Part shown: piece after piece, positions 7,028 through 12,657 of the stretch
How the letters are laid out: each line of letters begins with the position of its first letter
Position numbering within the stretch: the stretch's first letter is position 1
Assembly (NCBI GenBank): GCA_050954505.1
Contig: JBPBPY010000277.1
Location: 1 to 12,657 of the forward strand
DNA length: 12,657 bases
Source of the DNA: JAQGMO01 sp050954505
GTDB taxonomy: Bacteria > Pseudomonadota > Gammaproteobacteria > Burkholderiales > Burkholderiaceae_D
Reading direction: 5' to 3'
Notes under the pieces: model-generated
Database searches by the model: none
Told to the model about the DNA's origin: nothing
The model's input: only the letters and a program-made list of their open reading frames with translations
Program-made: the position numbers and the translations under genes

Positions 7028-7033
7028 ATTATA
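7028..7033 (-). promoter_or_regulatory. Candidate sigma-70 -10 box upstream of flgI
   Basis: On the minus strand the sequence CTCCTATAATTTG contains a perfect TATAAT. The -35 region is poor: the best hexamers 15-16 bases upstream (TTGCTT, TTTGCT) match the consensus at only 3 of 6, and there is no extended -10 TG. Transcription would begin near 7021, leaving about 60 nt before the flgI ATG at 6962. A small inverted repeat CTGAA-N5-TTCAG (6996-7010) would lie in that leader. The position after a terminator-like hairpin makes an internal promoter for flgIJ plausible. Confidence 0.4.
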
Positions 7034-7202
7034 GGAGCGGGGTTGGCAAAGCAAAGCGCGAAACAGCAGTGGAAACAGGGCTGAATCCGGGTTTGGGCAA
7101 CTGTTGCTGATCAGACCTGGATCTGCTTTTGACCGGCCTTTGATGCGTCCGCTGACCCGGCCCTGCCCCGATCTTGATCAAATGACAGCAGAAAGCGGTG
7201 CG

Positions 7203-7231
7203 CAAATTGAAAGCGGGCCTTGCGGCCCGCT
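7203..7231 (-). terminator. Terminator-like hairpin between flgH and flgI
   Basis: On the minus strand AGCGGGCC-gcaa-GGCCCGCT forms a perfect 8-bp GC-rich stem with a 4-base loop (7231-7212), followed by TTCAATTTG (7211-7203). The T-run is interrupted, so termination would be partial. It starts 27 nt after the flgH stop codon. It may reduce read-through into flgI, or stabilise the upstream mRNA. Confidence 0.6.
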
Positions 7232-7258
7232 GCTCTATGCACTGCAGACGCGCCATTT

Positions 7259-7936
7259 CTACAGCGGCAGCACGCTGAGGAACAGGCGCTGCATGGCGCC
7301 GTACACCGCCGCCTTGTCGATCTGGGTATTGGTGCGGTATTCCGCCCGCGCATCGGCCACCTGGGTCGAAGCGATCTGGTTGGTCGAACTGATGTTGGAC
7401 GGATTGACCACGCCCGAAAAACGGATGAATTCCGCTCCACGGTCGAAGGCCACCTGCTTTTCCCCGCTGACCACCATGTTGCCGTTCGAGAGCACTTCAA
7501 CCACCGTCACCGTGATGGTGCTGATGAAGGTATTGCCCGAACTGGCCGTGTCCTTGTCTTCAAGCTTGCGCTCGTTGGACGCGCCCACGTTCAGGCTGCT
7601 GAGCAAGCCCCTGGTCACCCCGGGAATTGCCGTGGCTGCGGCAGTGGCGCTGCCGGTCTTGCTCGAACCGTTGGCCGCCGTCTTGTTGGCCGTGGTGTTC
7701 TCGGTGATGATGATGGTGATGGTGTCGCCCACCAGGCGCGCGCGCCGGTCCTCGAACATCGGCCGGAAATTGGCCGACTGGAAAATCGCGCCCGATGACG
7801 GCGCCGGCATGGTGGCCGGCTCCTGCGGCCGCGTGCTCGTGGCATGCTGGACGATGGAGTCGGGCACCGCTGCCAGGCAGCCGCCCAGCATGAGAACGAC
7901 GGCAGCGGCGGCGAGCTTGATGGTCAGGTTTATCAT
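7259..7936 (-). CDS. flgH: Flagellar L-ring lipoprotein FlgH
   Basis: FlgH (225 aa) makes the outer-membrane L-ring, which with the FlgI P-ring forms the bushing for the rod. The N-terminus is a lipoprotein signal peptide with lipobox LGGC, the acylated cysteine being C20. The family core follows: GAIFQSANFRPMFEDRRARL (49-68), VGDTITIIITENTTANK, then FISTITVTVVEVLSNGNMVV, GEKQVAFDRG and FIRFSGVVNPSNIS. The C-terminus (ADARAEYRTNTQIDKAAVYG, LFLSVLPL) is also typical. It lies 18 nt after flgG. No Shine-Dalgarno sequence is visible before the ATG (the upstream bases are ACCCGTCTTTTC), so translation may depend on coupling to flgG. The signal peptide fits this start well. Confidence 0.96.
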   Translation of the reverse strand: MINLTIKLAAAAVVLMLGGCLAAVPDSIVQHATSTRPQEPATMPAPSSGAIFQSANFRPMFEDRRARLVGDTITIIITENTTANKTAANGSSKTGSATAAATAIPGVTRGLLSSLNVGASNERKLEDKDTASSGNTFISTITVTVVEVLSNGNMVVSGEKQVAFDRGAEFIRFSGVVNPSNISSTNQIASTQVADARAEYRTNTQIDKAAVYGAMQRLFLSVLPL

Positions 7937-7954
7937 GAAAAGACGGGTTGCCGT

Positions 7955-8737
7955 TCAGAGTTGCGTCAGACGCTGGAGCATCTGGTCCGAGGTGGTGATC
8001 GCCTTGCTGTTGATTTCATAGGCGCGCTGGGTCTGGATCATATTGACCAGCTCCTCGACCACATTGACGTTGGAGGTTTCCACATAGCCTTGCGAGAGCC
8101 AGCCCACGCCATTGGCGTCAGGCGTGCCAACCGTTGGCGTGCCGGACGCAGCCGTTTCGGTGTAGAGATTCTCGCCGCGCGACTCCAGGCCCGCCGAATT
8201 GATGAAGGTTGCCAGCTGCAAGGTGCCAACCGTGGTCGGCGTGGCCACGCCCTGGATCACAGCCTGCACCGTGCCGTCGCGGCCAACGGTGATGCGCTGG
8301 GTGCCGGTCGGAATGGTGATGGCCGGCTGCACCTGATAGCCGCTGGATGTCACCAGCTGGCCCTGGTCGCTGACCTGGAAGTTGCCGTCGCGCGTATAGG
8401 CGGTGGTACCGTCGGGCATCAGGACCTGGAAAAAGCCGTTGCCGTTGATGGCCACATCCTTGTCGTTTTCGGTCTGCTGCAGATTACCCTGGGTGAAGAT
8501 TTTTTCGGTTGCAACCGGACGCACACCGGTGCCGAGCTGCAGGCCGCTGGGCAGCTGGGTTTGCTGCGACGATGCAGCGCCTGGCTGGCGCACGGTCTGG
8601 TACAGCAAGTCTTCAAAGACGGCGCGCGAGCGCTTGAAACCGTTGGTGCTGACGTTGGCCAGATTGTGGGAAATCACATCCATCTGGGTCTGCTGCGCAT
8701 CCAGGCCGGTCTTTGAAATCCATAACGATCGTATCAT
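7955..8737 (-). CDS. flgG: Flagellar distal rod protein FlgG
   Basis: FlgG (260 aa, the family's standard length) builds the distal rod inside the P and L rings. The N-terminal motif (DVISHNLANVSTNGFKRSRA) and C-terminal motif (SNVNVVEELVNMIQTQRAYE, ending LQRLTQL) are the D0 helices shared by rod and hook proteins. The FlgG-specific segment that makes the rod straight and rigid is present from residue 46 (YQTVRQPGAASSQQTQ), and the central NGNGFFQV motif is intact. AAGGA lies eight bases before the ATG. It is separated from flgF by 128 nt holding a hairpin and a tandem repeat, unusual inside this operon. Confidence 0.97.
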   Translation of the reverse strand: MIRSLWISKTGLDAQQTQMDVISHNLANVSTNGFKRSRAVFEDLLYQTVRQPGAASSQQTQLPSGLQLGTGVRPVATEKIFTQGNLQQTENDKDVAINGNGFFQVLMPDGTTAYTRDGNFQVSDQGQLVTSSGYQVQPAITIPTGTQRITVGRDGTVQAVIQGVATPTTVGTLQLATFINSAGLESRGENLYTETAASGTPTVGTPDANGVGWLSQGYVETSNVNVVEELVNMIQTQRAYEINSKAITTSDQMLQRLTQL

Positions 8738-8771
8738 TTGTCTGTTCCTTGTTTTACTGCGCTAGTACTAC

Positions 8772-8820
8772 CGTTGTGCGTTATGCGTTATGCGTTGTAC
8801 GTTGTGCCTTGTGCCTTGCA
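8772..8820. repeat. Seven-copy 7-bp tandem repeat in the flgF-flgG gap
   Basis: Seven head-to-tail heptamers fill 8772-8820: CGTTGTG, CGTTATG, CGTTATG, CGTTGTA, CGTTGTG, CCTTGTG, CCTTGCA. The consensus is CGTTRTG; two copies are identical and the outer copies on the flgF side have drifted. On the flgG-coding strand the unit reads CAYAACG. The array ends 34 nt before the flgG start codon and would lie in the mRNA leader. Copy-number change by slippage is possible; any effect on flgG is inference. Confidence 0.85.
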
Positions 8821-8842
8821 GGCGCGGCGCTCGCAAGGCCCG

Positions 8843-8860
8843 GCGCCGACGAATCGGCGC
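8843..8860. repeat. Hairpin directly after flgF
   Basis: GCGCCGA (8843-8849) and TCGGCGC (8854-8860) are perfectly complementary with a 4-base loop, five bases past the flgF stop codon. There is no T-tract on the minus strand, so it is not a classic terminator. It could protect the 3' end of the flgF message or lower expression of the downstream genes. Confidence 0.6.
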
Positions 8861-8865
8861 TGCCG

Positions 8866-9606
8866 TCAGCTCGACAGCGACATCACCGTGCTGGCCTTGG
8901 CGGCATTGCTTTCGGCGCTCTTGAGCATGGTCATCTGCAGCTCGAACTGGCGTGCCAGGCTGATCATGGTGACCATCGAGTCGACCACGTTGACATTGCT
9001 GCCTTCCAGCGCGCCACCGACCACCCGCACATTGGCATCGGCTTCTGCCGGACCACCGGCGGCACGAAACAGGCCGTCGTCACCGCGTGTCATGGTGGCG
9101 GTATCCGGGTTGACCAGTTTCAGCCGCCCCAGGTTGTTGGTGATGCCTTTTTTCGAGGTGGCATCGCCACCGGCGATGGTGCCATCGCTGGCAATGCTGA
9201 GGATGGTATCCGGCGGCACCGTGATCGGCCCGGCGTCACCAAGCACATTCAAGCCTGTCGACGTCTGCAGCACGCCGTTTTCATTGAGCTTGAAGGCGCC
9301 GGCGCGGGTATAGGCTTCGCTGCCGTCGGCGGCTTCCACCGCCAGCCAGCCAGCGCCCTGCACCGCAACGTCGAGGCTGCGGCCGGTTTGCTGGATGGGG
9401 CCCGGCGACATGTCGGCGCCGGTGGTGGCGTCCACCACGAATGCGCGGGTGGGCAAACCGTCGCCCAGCACCGGCACGGCACGAAACGAATCGAGCTGTG
9501 CCTTGAAGCCGGTGGTGGAGACATTGGCCAGGTTGTGCGAGTTGTTGGCCTGCTGTTCCAGCGTGTGTTTTGCGCCCGCCATGGCGGTGTAAATCAAACG
9601 ATCCAT
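8866..9606 (-). CDS. flgF: Flagellar proximal rod protein FlgF
   Basis: FlgF (246 aa) is a rod protein between FlgC/FlgB and FlgG. It begins MDRLIYTAMAGAKHTLEQQA, followed by the D0 motif NNSHNLANVSTTGFKAQ (21-37), the central GRSLDVAVQGAGWLAV block, and the C-terminal EGSNVNVVDSMVTMISLARQ helix. The start at 9606 is chosen over an in-frame ATG 28 codons upstream because AGGAG lies eight bases before it and MDRLIYTAM is the family start; the longer version would run into the end of flgE and adds an Arg/Cys-rich stretch unlike any rod protein. It follows flgE by 25 nt. Confidence 0.96.
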   Translation of the reverse strand: MDRLIYTAMAGAKHTLEQQANNSHNLANVSTTGFKAQLDSFRAVPVLGDGLPTRAFVVDATTGADMSPGPIQQTGRSLDVAVQGAGWLAVEAADGSEAYTRAGAFKLNENGVLQTSTGLNVLGDAGPITVPPDTILSIASDGTIAGGDATSKKGITNNLGRLKLVNPDTATMTRGDDGLFRAAGGPAEADANVRVVGGALEGSNVNVVDSMVTMISLARQFELQMTMLKSAESNAAKASTVMSLSS

Positions 9607-9631
9607 GCATGTGCTCCTGTGTGCGCGCCGA

Positions 9632-10882
9632 TTAACGCAGGCTGACCAGCGTTTGCAGCATCGAATCCTGCGTCTTGATGGTCTGCGCATTGGCTTGATA
9701 GATACGCTGCGCGGTAATCATGTTGACCAGCTGGGCGGTCAGGTCGACGTTGGAGTCTTCCACTGCCGAGGCTTGCAGCACACCCAGGCTGGCCGAATTC
9801 GGCACGCCCACCAGCGGCGAACCGGAGGTCGAGGTTTCTGCCCAGACGTTGTTGCCCAGTGCCAGCAGGCCGTTGGTGTTGGCAAAGTTGGCCAGCGCAA
9901 TCTGTCCCAGCGTGGCGGTCTTGCCGTTGGTATAGCGCCCGGCGATGATGCCGTCCGAACCGATGTTGAAGCCGGCCAGATGACCCGAGGTGTAGCCATC
10001 CTGTTCCAGCGTGTTGACCGAGAAGCTGGAGCCGAACTGGGTGGTGCCGCTGTAGTTGATCGTCACCGTTTGCGGATTGGTGGCGCCGGTGCTGATCGGC
10101 AGCACTGCGGAAAACGGCATGGCGGCCTTGGTCGCTGCCGTCAGCGCACCGTCGGCGCCAAACACCAGCTGGCCCACGGGGGTTGCCGCTGCCGGTGGCT
10201 GGGCGCCGATCAGGGTCTGGTCCGAGGCCGCATACACGTTCCAGGTATTGTCAGCGGTTTTCACATAGAAGGTCTGCAGCGAATGCGAATTGCCCAGGCT
10301 ATCGAACACCGAGACTTCGGTCGCATTGTTGTAGGAGTTCGGGTCGGTGATGGCAAACGGCGTCGAGGTCGGCACCGCCTGGCGCGAATCGATGTTGAGC
10401 ACGGTCGAGACTGCGGTACTGGCTTTGGGCGGCTGGTCGGCGGTCGACAGGTTCAGCACCTGTGGCGCACCGGTTGCCAGCACCTGGTTGCTGTCGGCGA
10501 TGTAGCCGGTCAATTGCGAACCGGTCGGGCTGACCAGGTTGCCGCTCTTGTCGAGCTGGAACTGGCCGTTGCGGCTGTAGGTGGTCACGCCATTGCTGAC
10601 CAGGCGGAAAAAGCCGGTGCCGTTGATGGCCACGTCGAGCGGATTTTCCGTCGTCGTGATATTCCCCTGCGAGAATTGCTGCTGCACTTCGGTCAGGTTG
10701 GTACCGATACCGATTTGCGAGGTGGCCGCGCCCGAACCGTTGAGTGCTGCGGCATAGACGTCGGCAAACACCGCCGTCGAGCTCTTGAAGCCGACCGTGG
10801 CGGCGTTGGAGACGTTATTGCCGATTACTTCCAGCGTCTTCGATGCAGCATTCAAGCCGCTCAATCCCTGTTGAAAAGTCAT
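9632..10882 (-). CDS. flgE: Flagellar hook protein FlgE
   Basis: FlgE (416 aa) polymerises into the hook, the flexible joint between rod and filament. The N-terminus (MTFQQGLSGLNAASKTLEVI, then GNNVSNAATVGFKSS at 21-35) and the C-terminal helix (SNVDLTAQLVNMITAQRIYQ onward, 377-416) are the family D0 pair. The central GTGFFRLVSNG and the SRNGQFQLDKSGNLV block are typical of FlgE. The length is close to the enteric protein (about 403). GGGAG lies seven bases before the ATG. The gap to flgD is 76 nt, the longest in the first half of the cluster, without an obvious promoter or hairpin. The adjacent flgD product is the cap under which this protein assembles. Confidence 0.97.
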   Translation of the reverse strand: MTFQQGLSGLNAASKTLEVIGNNVSNAATVGFKSSTAVFADVYAAALNGSGAATSQIGIGTNLTEVQQQFSQGNITTTENPLDVAINGTGFFRLVSNGVTTYSRNGQFQLDKSGNLVSPTGSQLTGYIADSNQVLATGAPQVLNLSTADQPPKASTAVSTVLNIDSRQAVPTSTPFAITDPNSYNNATEVSVFDSLGNSHSLQTFYVKTADNTWNVYAASDQTLIGAQPPAAATPVGQLVFGADGALTAATKAAMPFSAVLPISTGATNPQTVTINYSGTTQFGSSFSVNTLEQDGYTSGHLAGFNIGSDGIIAGRYTNGKTATLGQIALANFANTNGLLALGNNVWAETSTSGSPLVGVPNSASLGVLQASAVEDSNVDLTAQLVNMITAQRIYQANAQTIKTQDSMLQTLVSLR

Positions 10883-10958
10883 TCTGTGCTCCCGGCGGTG
10901 TTATTGAGTGATGGGGTGGAGTTCAATTGGTCTGGATCTGATTCGGCAGATGGCCTAC

Positions 10959-11630
10959 TTACAGGATCTGCTTGACATCCGACAGGCTGGCCTGGCCGAT
11001 GCTGTTGCTGACATTCAGTTTCACGCTGGTGCCGCCGCTGGAAATGCTGGCAACCTGGCCGTATTGCAGACCGGTGGCGCCAGCCGACGAGGTGCCCAGT
11101 GTCGAGGTGACGACAAACTTGTAGGCGCCGTCGGAGACGGTGGCGCCGGCGTCGTTCTTGCCGTCCCAGACCATCGGCACCACGCCGGCAGCCTGGGAGC
11201 CGAGGTCGATGGTGCGAATCGAGTTGCCCACGGCATCCTTGATGGTGACCGAGACATCGTCGGCAGCGGTGGTGACATTCACACCGAGAATGCCCTGGCT
11301 GCTGGCCAGCGTGACATTGGTGCCATCGACCAGAACGCCGCGGCCGATCAGGTTCGAGGCCGTCAGCGACTGGGTCGACTGCATGTCGGTGATCAGGCCC
11401 GAGAGCGTGGTGTTGAGCTTGTCGATGCCGGTGACGGTCGAGAGCTGCGCCAGCTGGCTGGTGACCTCGGCATTGTCCATCGGATTGAGCGGATCCTGGT
11501 TCTTCATCTGCGTGATCAGCAGGGTCATGAAACGGTCTTGCGCAGCCTGCGCATCGCTGGCGGCAGTGGTGGTGGTGGTGCCATTGACTGCGGCGAGCAG
11601 CGAGTCTGATACAGCAGCAACTGAAGTCAT
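10959..11630 (-). CDS. flgD: Flagellar hook-capping protein FlgD
   Basis: FlgD (223 aa) is the scaffold cap that directs hook assembly by FlgE and is discarded when the hook is complete. The conserved N-terminal block is clear: DRFMTLLITQMKNQDPLNPM (32-51), then DNAEVTSQLAQLSTVTGIDK. The C-terminal half contains the FlgD Ig-like/Tudor region: LIGRGVLVDGTNVTL, then SIRTIDLGSQAAGVVPMVWD and GKNDAGATVSDGAYKF. A short Thr-rich run (TTTTTAA) lies near residue 20. AAGGA precedes the ATG by six bases. It is 46 nt after flgC. Confidence 0.96.
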   Translation of the reverse strand: MTSVAAVSDSLLAAVNGTTTTTAASDAQAAQDRFMTLLITQMKNQDPLNPMDNAEVTSQLAQLSTVTGIDKLNTTLSGLITDMQSTQSLTASNLIGRGVLVDGTNVTLASSQGILGVNVTTAADDVSVTIKDAVGNSIRTIDLGSQAAGVVPMVWDGKNDAGATVSDGAYKFVVTSTLGTSSAGATGLQYGQVASISSGGTSVKLNVSNSIGQASLSDVKQIL

Positions 11631-11676
11631 CGCGATTCCTTGAATGAGTGGTTGGGGTTGTTATTGAGAGCTAGAC

Positions 11677-12081
11677 CTATTGGCCCAGAGTCAGCGTCTT
11701 GAGCAGCATGGTCTTGGCCGCATTCATGGTGTCGACATTGTTCTGGTAAGAGCGCGACGCCGAGATCATGTTGACCATTTCCTCGACGACGTTCACATTC
11801 GGCATCGTCACATAGCCGTTTTCATCGGCGGACGGATGTTTGGGGTCGTACAGCTTGCGCGGTTCGGTGGCATCTTCGACCACCTGCTTGACACGCACCC
11901 CGGTGGCGCCGCCCGACTTGGTCGGCGTGGCCTGGAACACCACCTGCTTGGCGCGATACGCCTGGCCGCTGGCGCTGGTGGTACTGTCGGCGTTGGCGAT
12001 GTTGCTGGCCGTGGCGTTGAGGCGCTGGCTTTGCGCACTCATGCCGGAACCGGCGACGTTGAAAATATCAAACAAGGACAT
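11677..12081 (-). CDS. flgC: Flagellar proximal rod protein FlgC
   Basis: FlgC (134 aa, normal length) is a proximal rod subunit. The N-terminus MSLFDIFNVAGSGMSAQSQR leads into LNATASNIANADST (21-34), the D0 motif, and the C-terminus has NVNVVEEMVNMISASRSYQN followed by NVDTMNAAKTMLLKTLTLGQ. The region AYRAKQVVFQ and the YVTMPNVN turn are also typical. AGGGAG lies before the ATG. It follows flgB by 54 nt, and the two products are neighbours in the rod. Confidence 0.97.
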   Translation of the reverse strand: MSLFDIFNVAGSGMSAQSQRLNATASNIANADSTTSASGQAYRAKQVVFQATPTKSGGATGVRVKQVVEDATEPRKLYDPKHPSADENGYVTMPNVNVVEEMVNMISASRSYQNNVDTMNAAKTMLLKTLTLGQ

Positions 12082-12135
12082 GCTGGCAACTCCCTGGACA
12101 AGCCCGCCAATGCCTGGCGGGCGATTCGAACGTTG

Positions 12136-12558
12136 TTATTGACCCTGGATCGCGGTCATCATGCTTTTGATCTGGCCACCGACCATGGTCACGCCGGCTT
12201 CGTAACGCATGCCGTTTTCCGTGAACTGGTTGCGTTCCACATCCATATCCACCGTGTTGCCATCGACTGCCCCCTGCATCACTGTGCGATAGGCGGCCTT
12301 TCCTTGCGAACCAACCACCAGCGAGGCAGTGCTGCCGCTCATGTGCATCGGCGACGTCGTGGCCATGGTCACGCTGCCCTTGGCTGACGACGAAGTACCC
12401 ATGGCACTGGCCATGGCCTTGCTGAAGTCAATATCGCGCGCCTTGAAATTGGGCGTATCGGCATTGGCAATGTTCGAGGCCAGCAGCTGCTGGCGCTGTT
12501 CGCGCACCGCTAGTGCGGTCTGGCCAAATTTGAGATAATCGTCAAGTCTGTTTGGCAT
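12136..12558 (-). CDS. flgB: Flagellar proximal rod protein FlgB
   Basis: FlgB (140 aa) is the rod subunit nearest the MS-ring. It shows the family N-terminus (RLDDYLKFGQTALAVREQRQ) with LLASNIANADTPNFKARDID (25-44) and the C-terminal block DGNTVDMDVERNQFTENGMR, YEAGVTMVGGQIKSMMTAIQ. A Met/Ser/Thr-rich loop lies about 46-80. It is the first gene of the operon in this window. A purine-rich stretch (AAGGAAGG) precedes the ATG by about 6-9 bases. In enteric bacteria flgB starts the class 2 flg operon under FlhDC; I see no FlhDC box or strong sigma-70 promoter in the 99 bases shown upstream. Confidence 0.97.
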   Translation of the reverse strand: MPNRLDDYLKFGQTALAVREQRQQLLASNIANADTPNFKARDIDFSKAMASAMGTSSSAKGSVTMATTSPMHMSGSTASLVVGSQGKAAYRTVMQGAVDGNTVDMDVERNQFTENGMRYEAGVTMVGGQIKSMMTAIQGQ

Positions 12559-12657
12559 GTCTGCCTTCCTTCACCTTCGGGCTGTTACCGAACCGCTGTC
12601 TGCAACCCCGAGGGGAGCGGCGCGCAGCGAACCTTCATTCATACCTGCATGACCGTT
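12559..12657. other. Upstream region of flgB (partial)
   Basis: These 99 bases precede flgB. They hold a short inverted repeat TTCGG-N7-CCGAA (12577-12593) and CCCC-GA-GGGG at 12606-12615, both too short to assign. I found no sigma-54 GG-N10-GC pair in the right spacing and no sigma-28 match. A plus-strand ATG at 12649 runs to the window edge and could be the start of a divergent gene (flgA is divergent from flgB in enterics), but it has no ribosome binding site at the right distance. Confidence 0.4.

Noticed and set aside
7029..7256. 75-codon minus-strand frame starting just after the flgH stop
   Set aside because: It spans the terminator-like hairpin and the candidate flgI promoter, has no ribosome binding site, and its translation shows no recognisable features.
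9607..9690. Upstream ATG for flgF
   Set aside because: It would overlap the end of flgE and add 28 Arg/Cys-rich residues; the ATG at 9606 has AGGAG at the right spacing and the conserved start.
9605..10975. Long open frame of 456 codons on the plus strand
   Set aside because: It is antisense to flgE and extends past its ends; the translation is rich in Arg, Gly, His and Cys, as expected for the opposite strand of a GC-rich gene, and shows no domain.
12585..12625. Possible sigma-54 promoter before flgB (GGGGTTGCAG on the minus strand)
   Set aside because: The TTGCA half is present, but the bases ten positions upstream of its GC are CC, not the required GG.

Overview
The window is almost entirely one flagellar gene cluster, flgBCDEFGHIJKL, on the minus strand in the canonical order: flgB is at the right end (12558) and flgL at the left (1351). 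The gene order, the fused rod-cap/peptidoglycan-hydrolase form of FlgJ, the lipoprotein FlgH plus FlgI ring pair, and the GC-rich coding sequence all indicate a Gram-negative, flagellated proteobacterium. The overall look is betaproteobacterial (Burkholderiales, possibly Oxalobacteraceae); the family is an inference from style, not from a search.

Layout on the minus strand: flgB, flgC (proximal rod), flgD (hook cap), flgE (hook), flgF, flgG (proximal/distal rod), flgH (L-ring lipoprotein), flgI (P-ring), flgJ (rod cap and muramidase-like enzyme), flgK and flgL (hook-filament junction). Most gaps are 12-76 nt. Three are longer and carry signals. The flgF-flgG gap (128 nt) has a hairpin and a seven-copy 7-bp tandem repeat. 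The flgH-flgI gap (296 nt) has a terminator-like hairpin and a perfect TATAAT -10 box in front of flgI. The flgJ-flgK gap (127 nt) has a very good sigma-28 (FliA) promoter match in front of flgK. The cluster therefore appears to be segmented: flgB through flgJ are early (hook-basal body) genes, and flgKL can also be expressed late. A strong Rho-independent terminator lies 65 nt past flgL.

Left of that terminator (1-1250) the character changes. The DNA is more A/T-rich and contains one unrecognised 147-codon gene (482-925, minus) with codon usage unlike the flg genes. It also holds a probable frameshifted small ORF (20-323, minus) with a hexamer repeat, and a 425-bp gene-free stretch with an ACACC-rich repeat and two short hydrophobic reading-frame fragments. 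This looks like a cluster boundary with acquired or decaying sequence.

The gene products act sequentially. FlgB/C/F/G build the rod under the FlgJ cap, whose C-terminal enzyme opens the peptidoglycan. FlgI and FlgH form the P and L ring bushing, FlgD caps hook growth by FlgE, and FlgK/FlgL join hook to filament. I found no tRNA, rRNA, CRISPR, insertion sequence or complete undescribed system. The most unusual content is regulatory and repeat structure between the flagellar genes and the orphan region at the left end.
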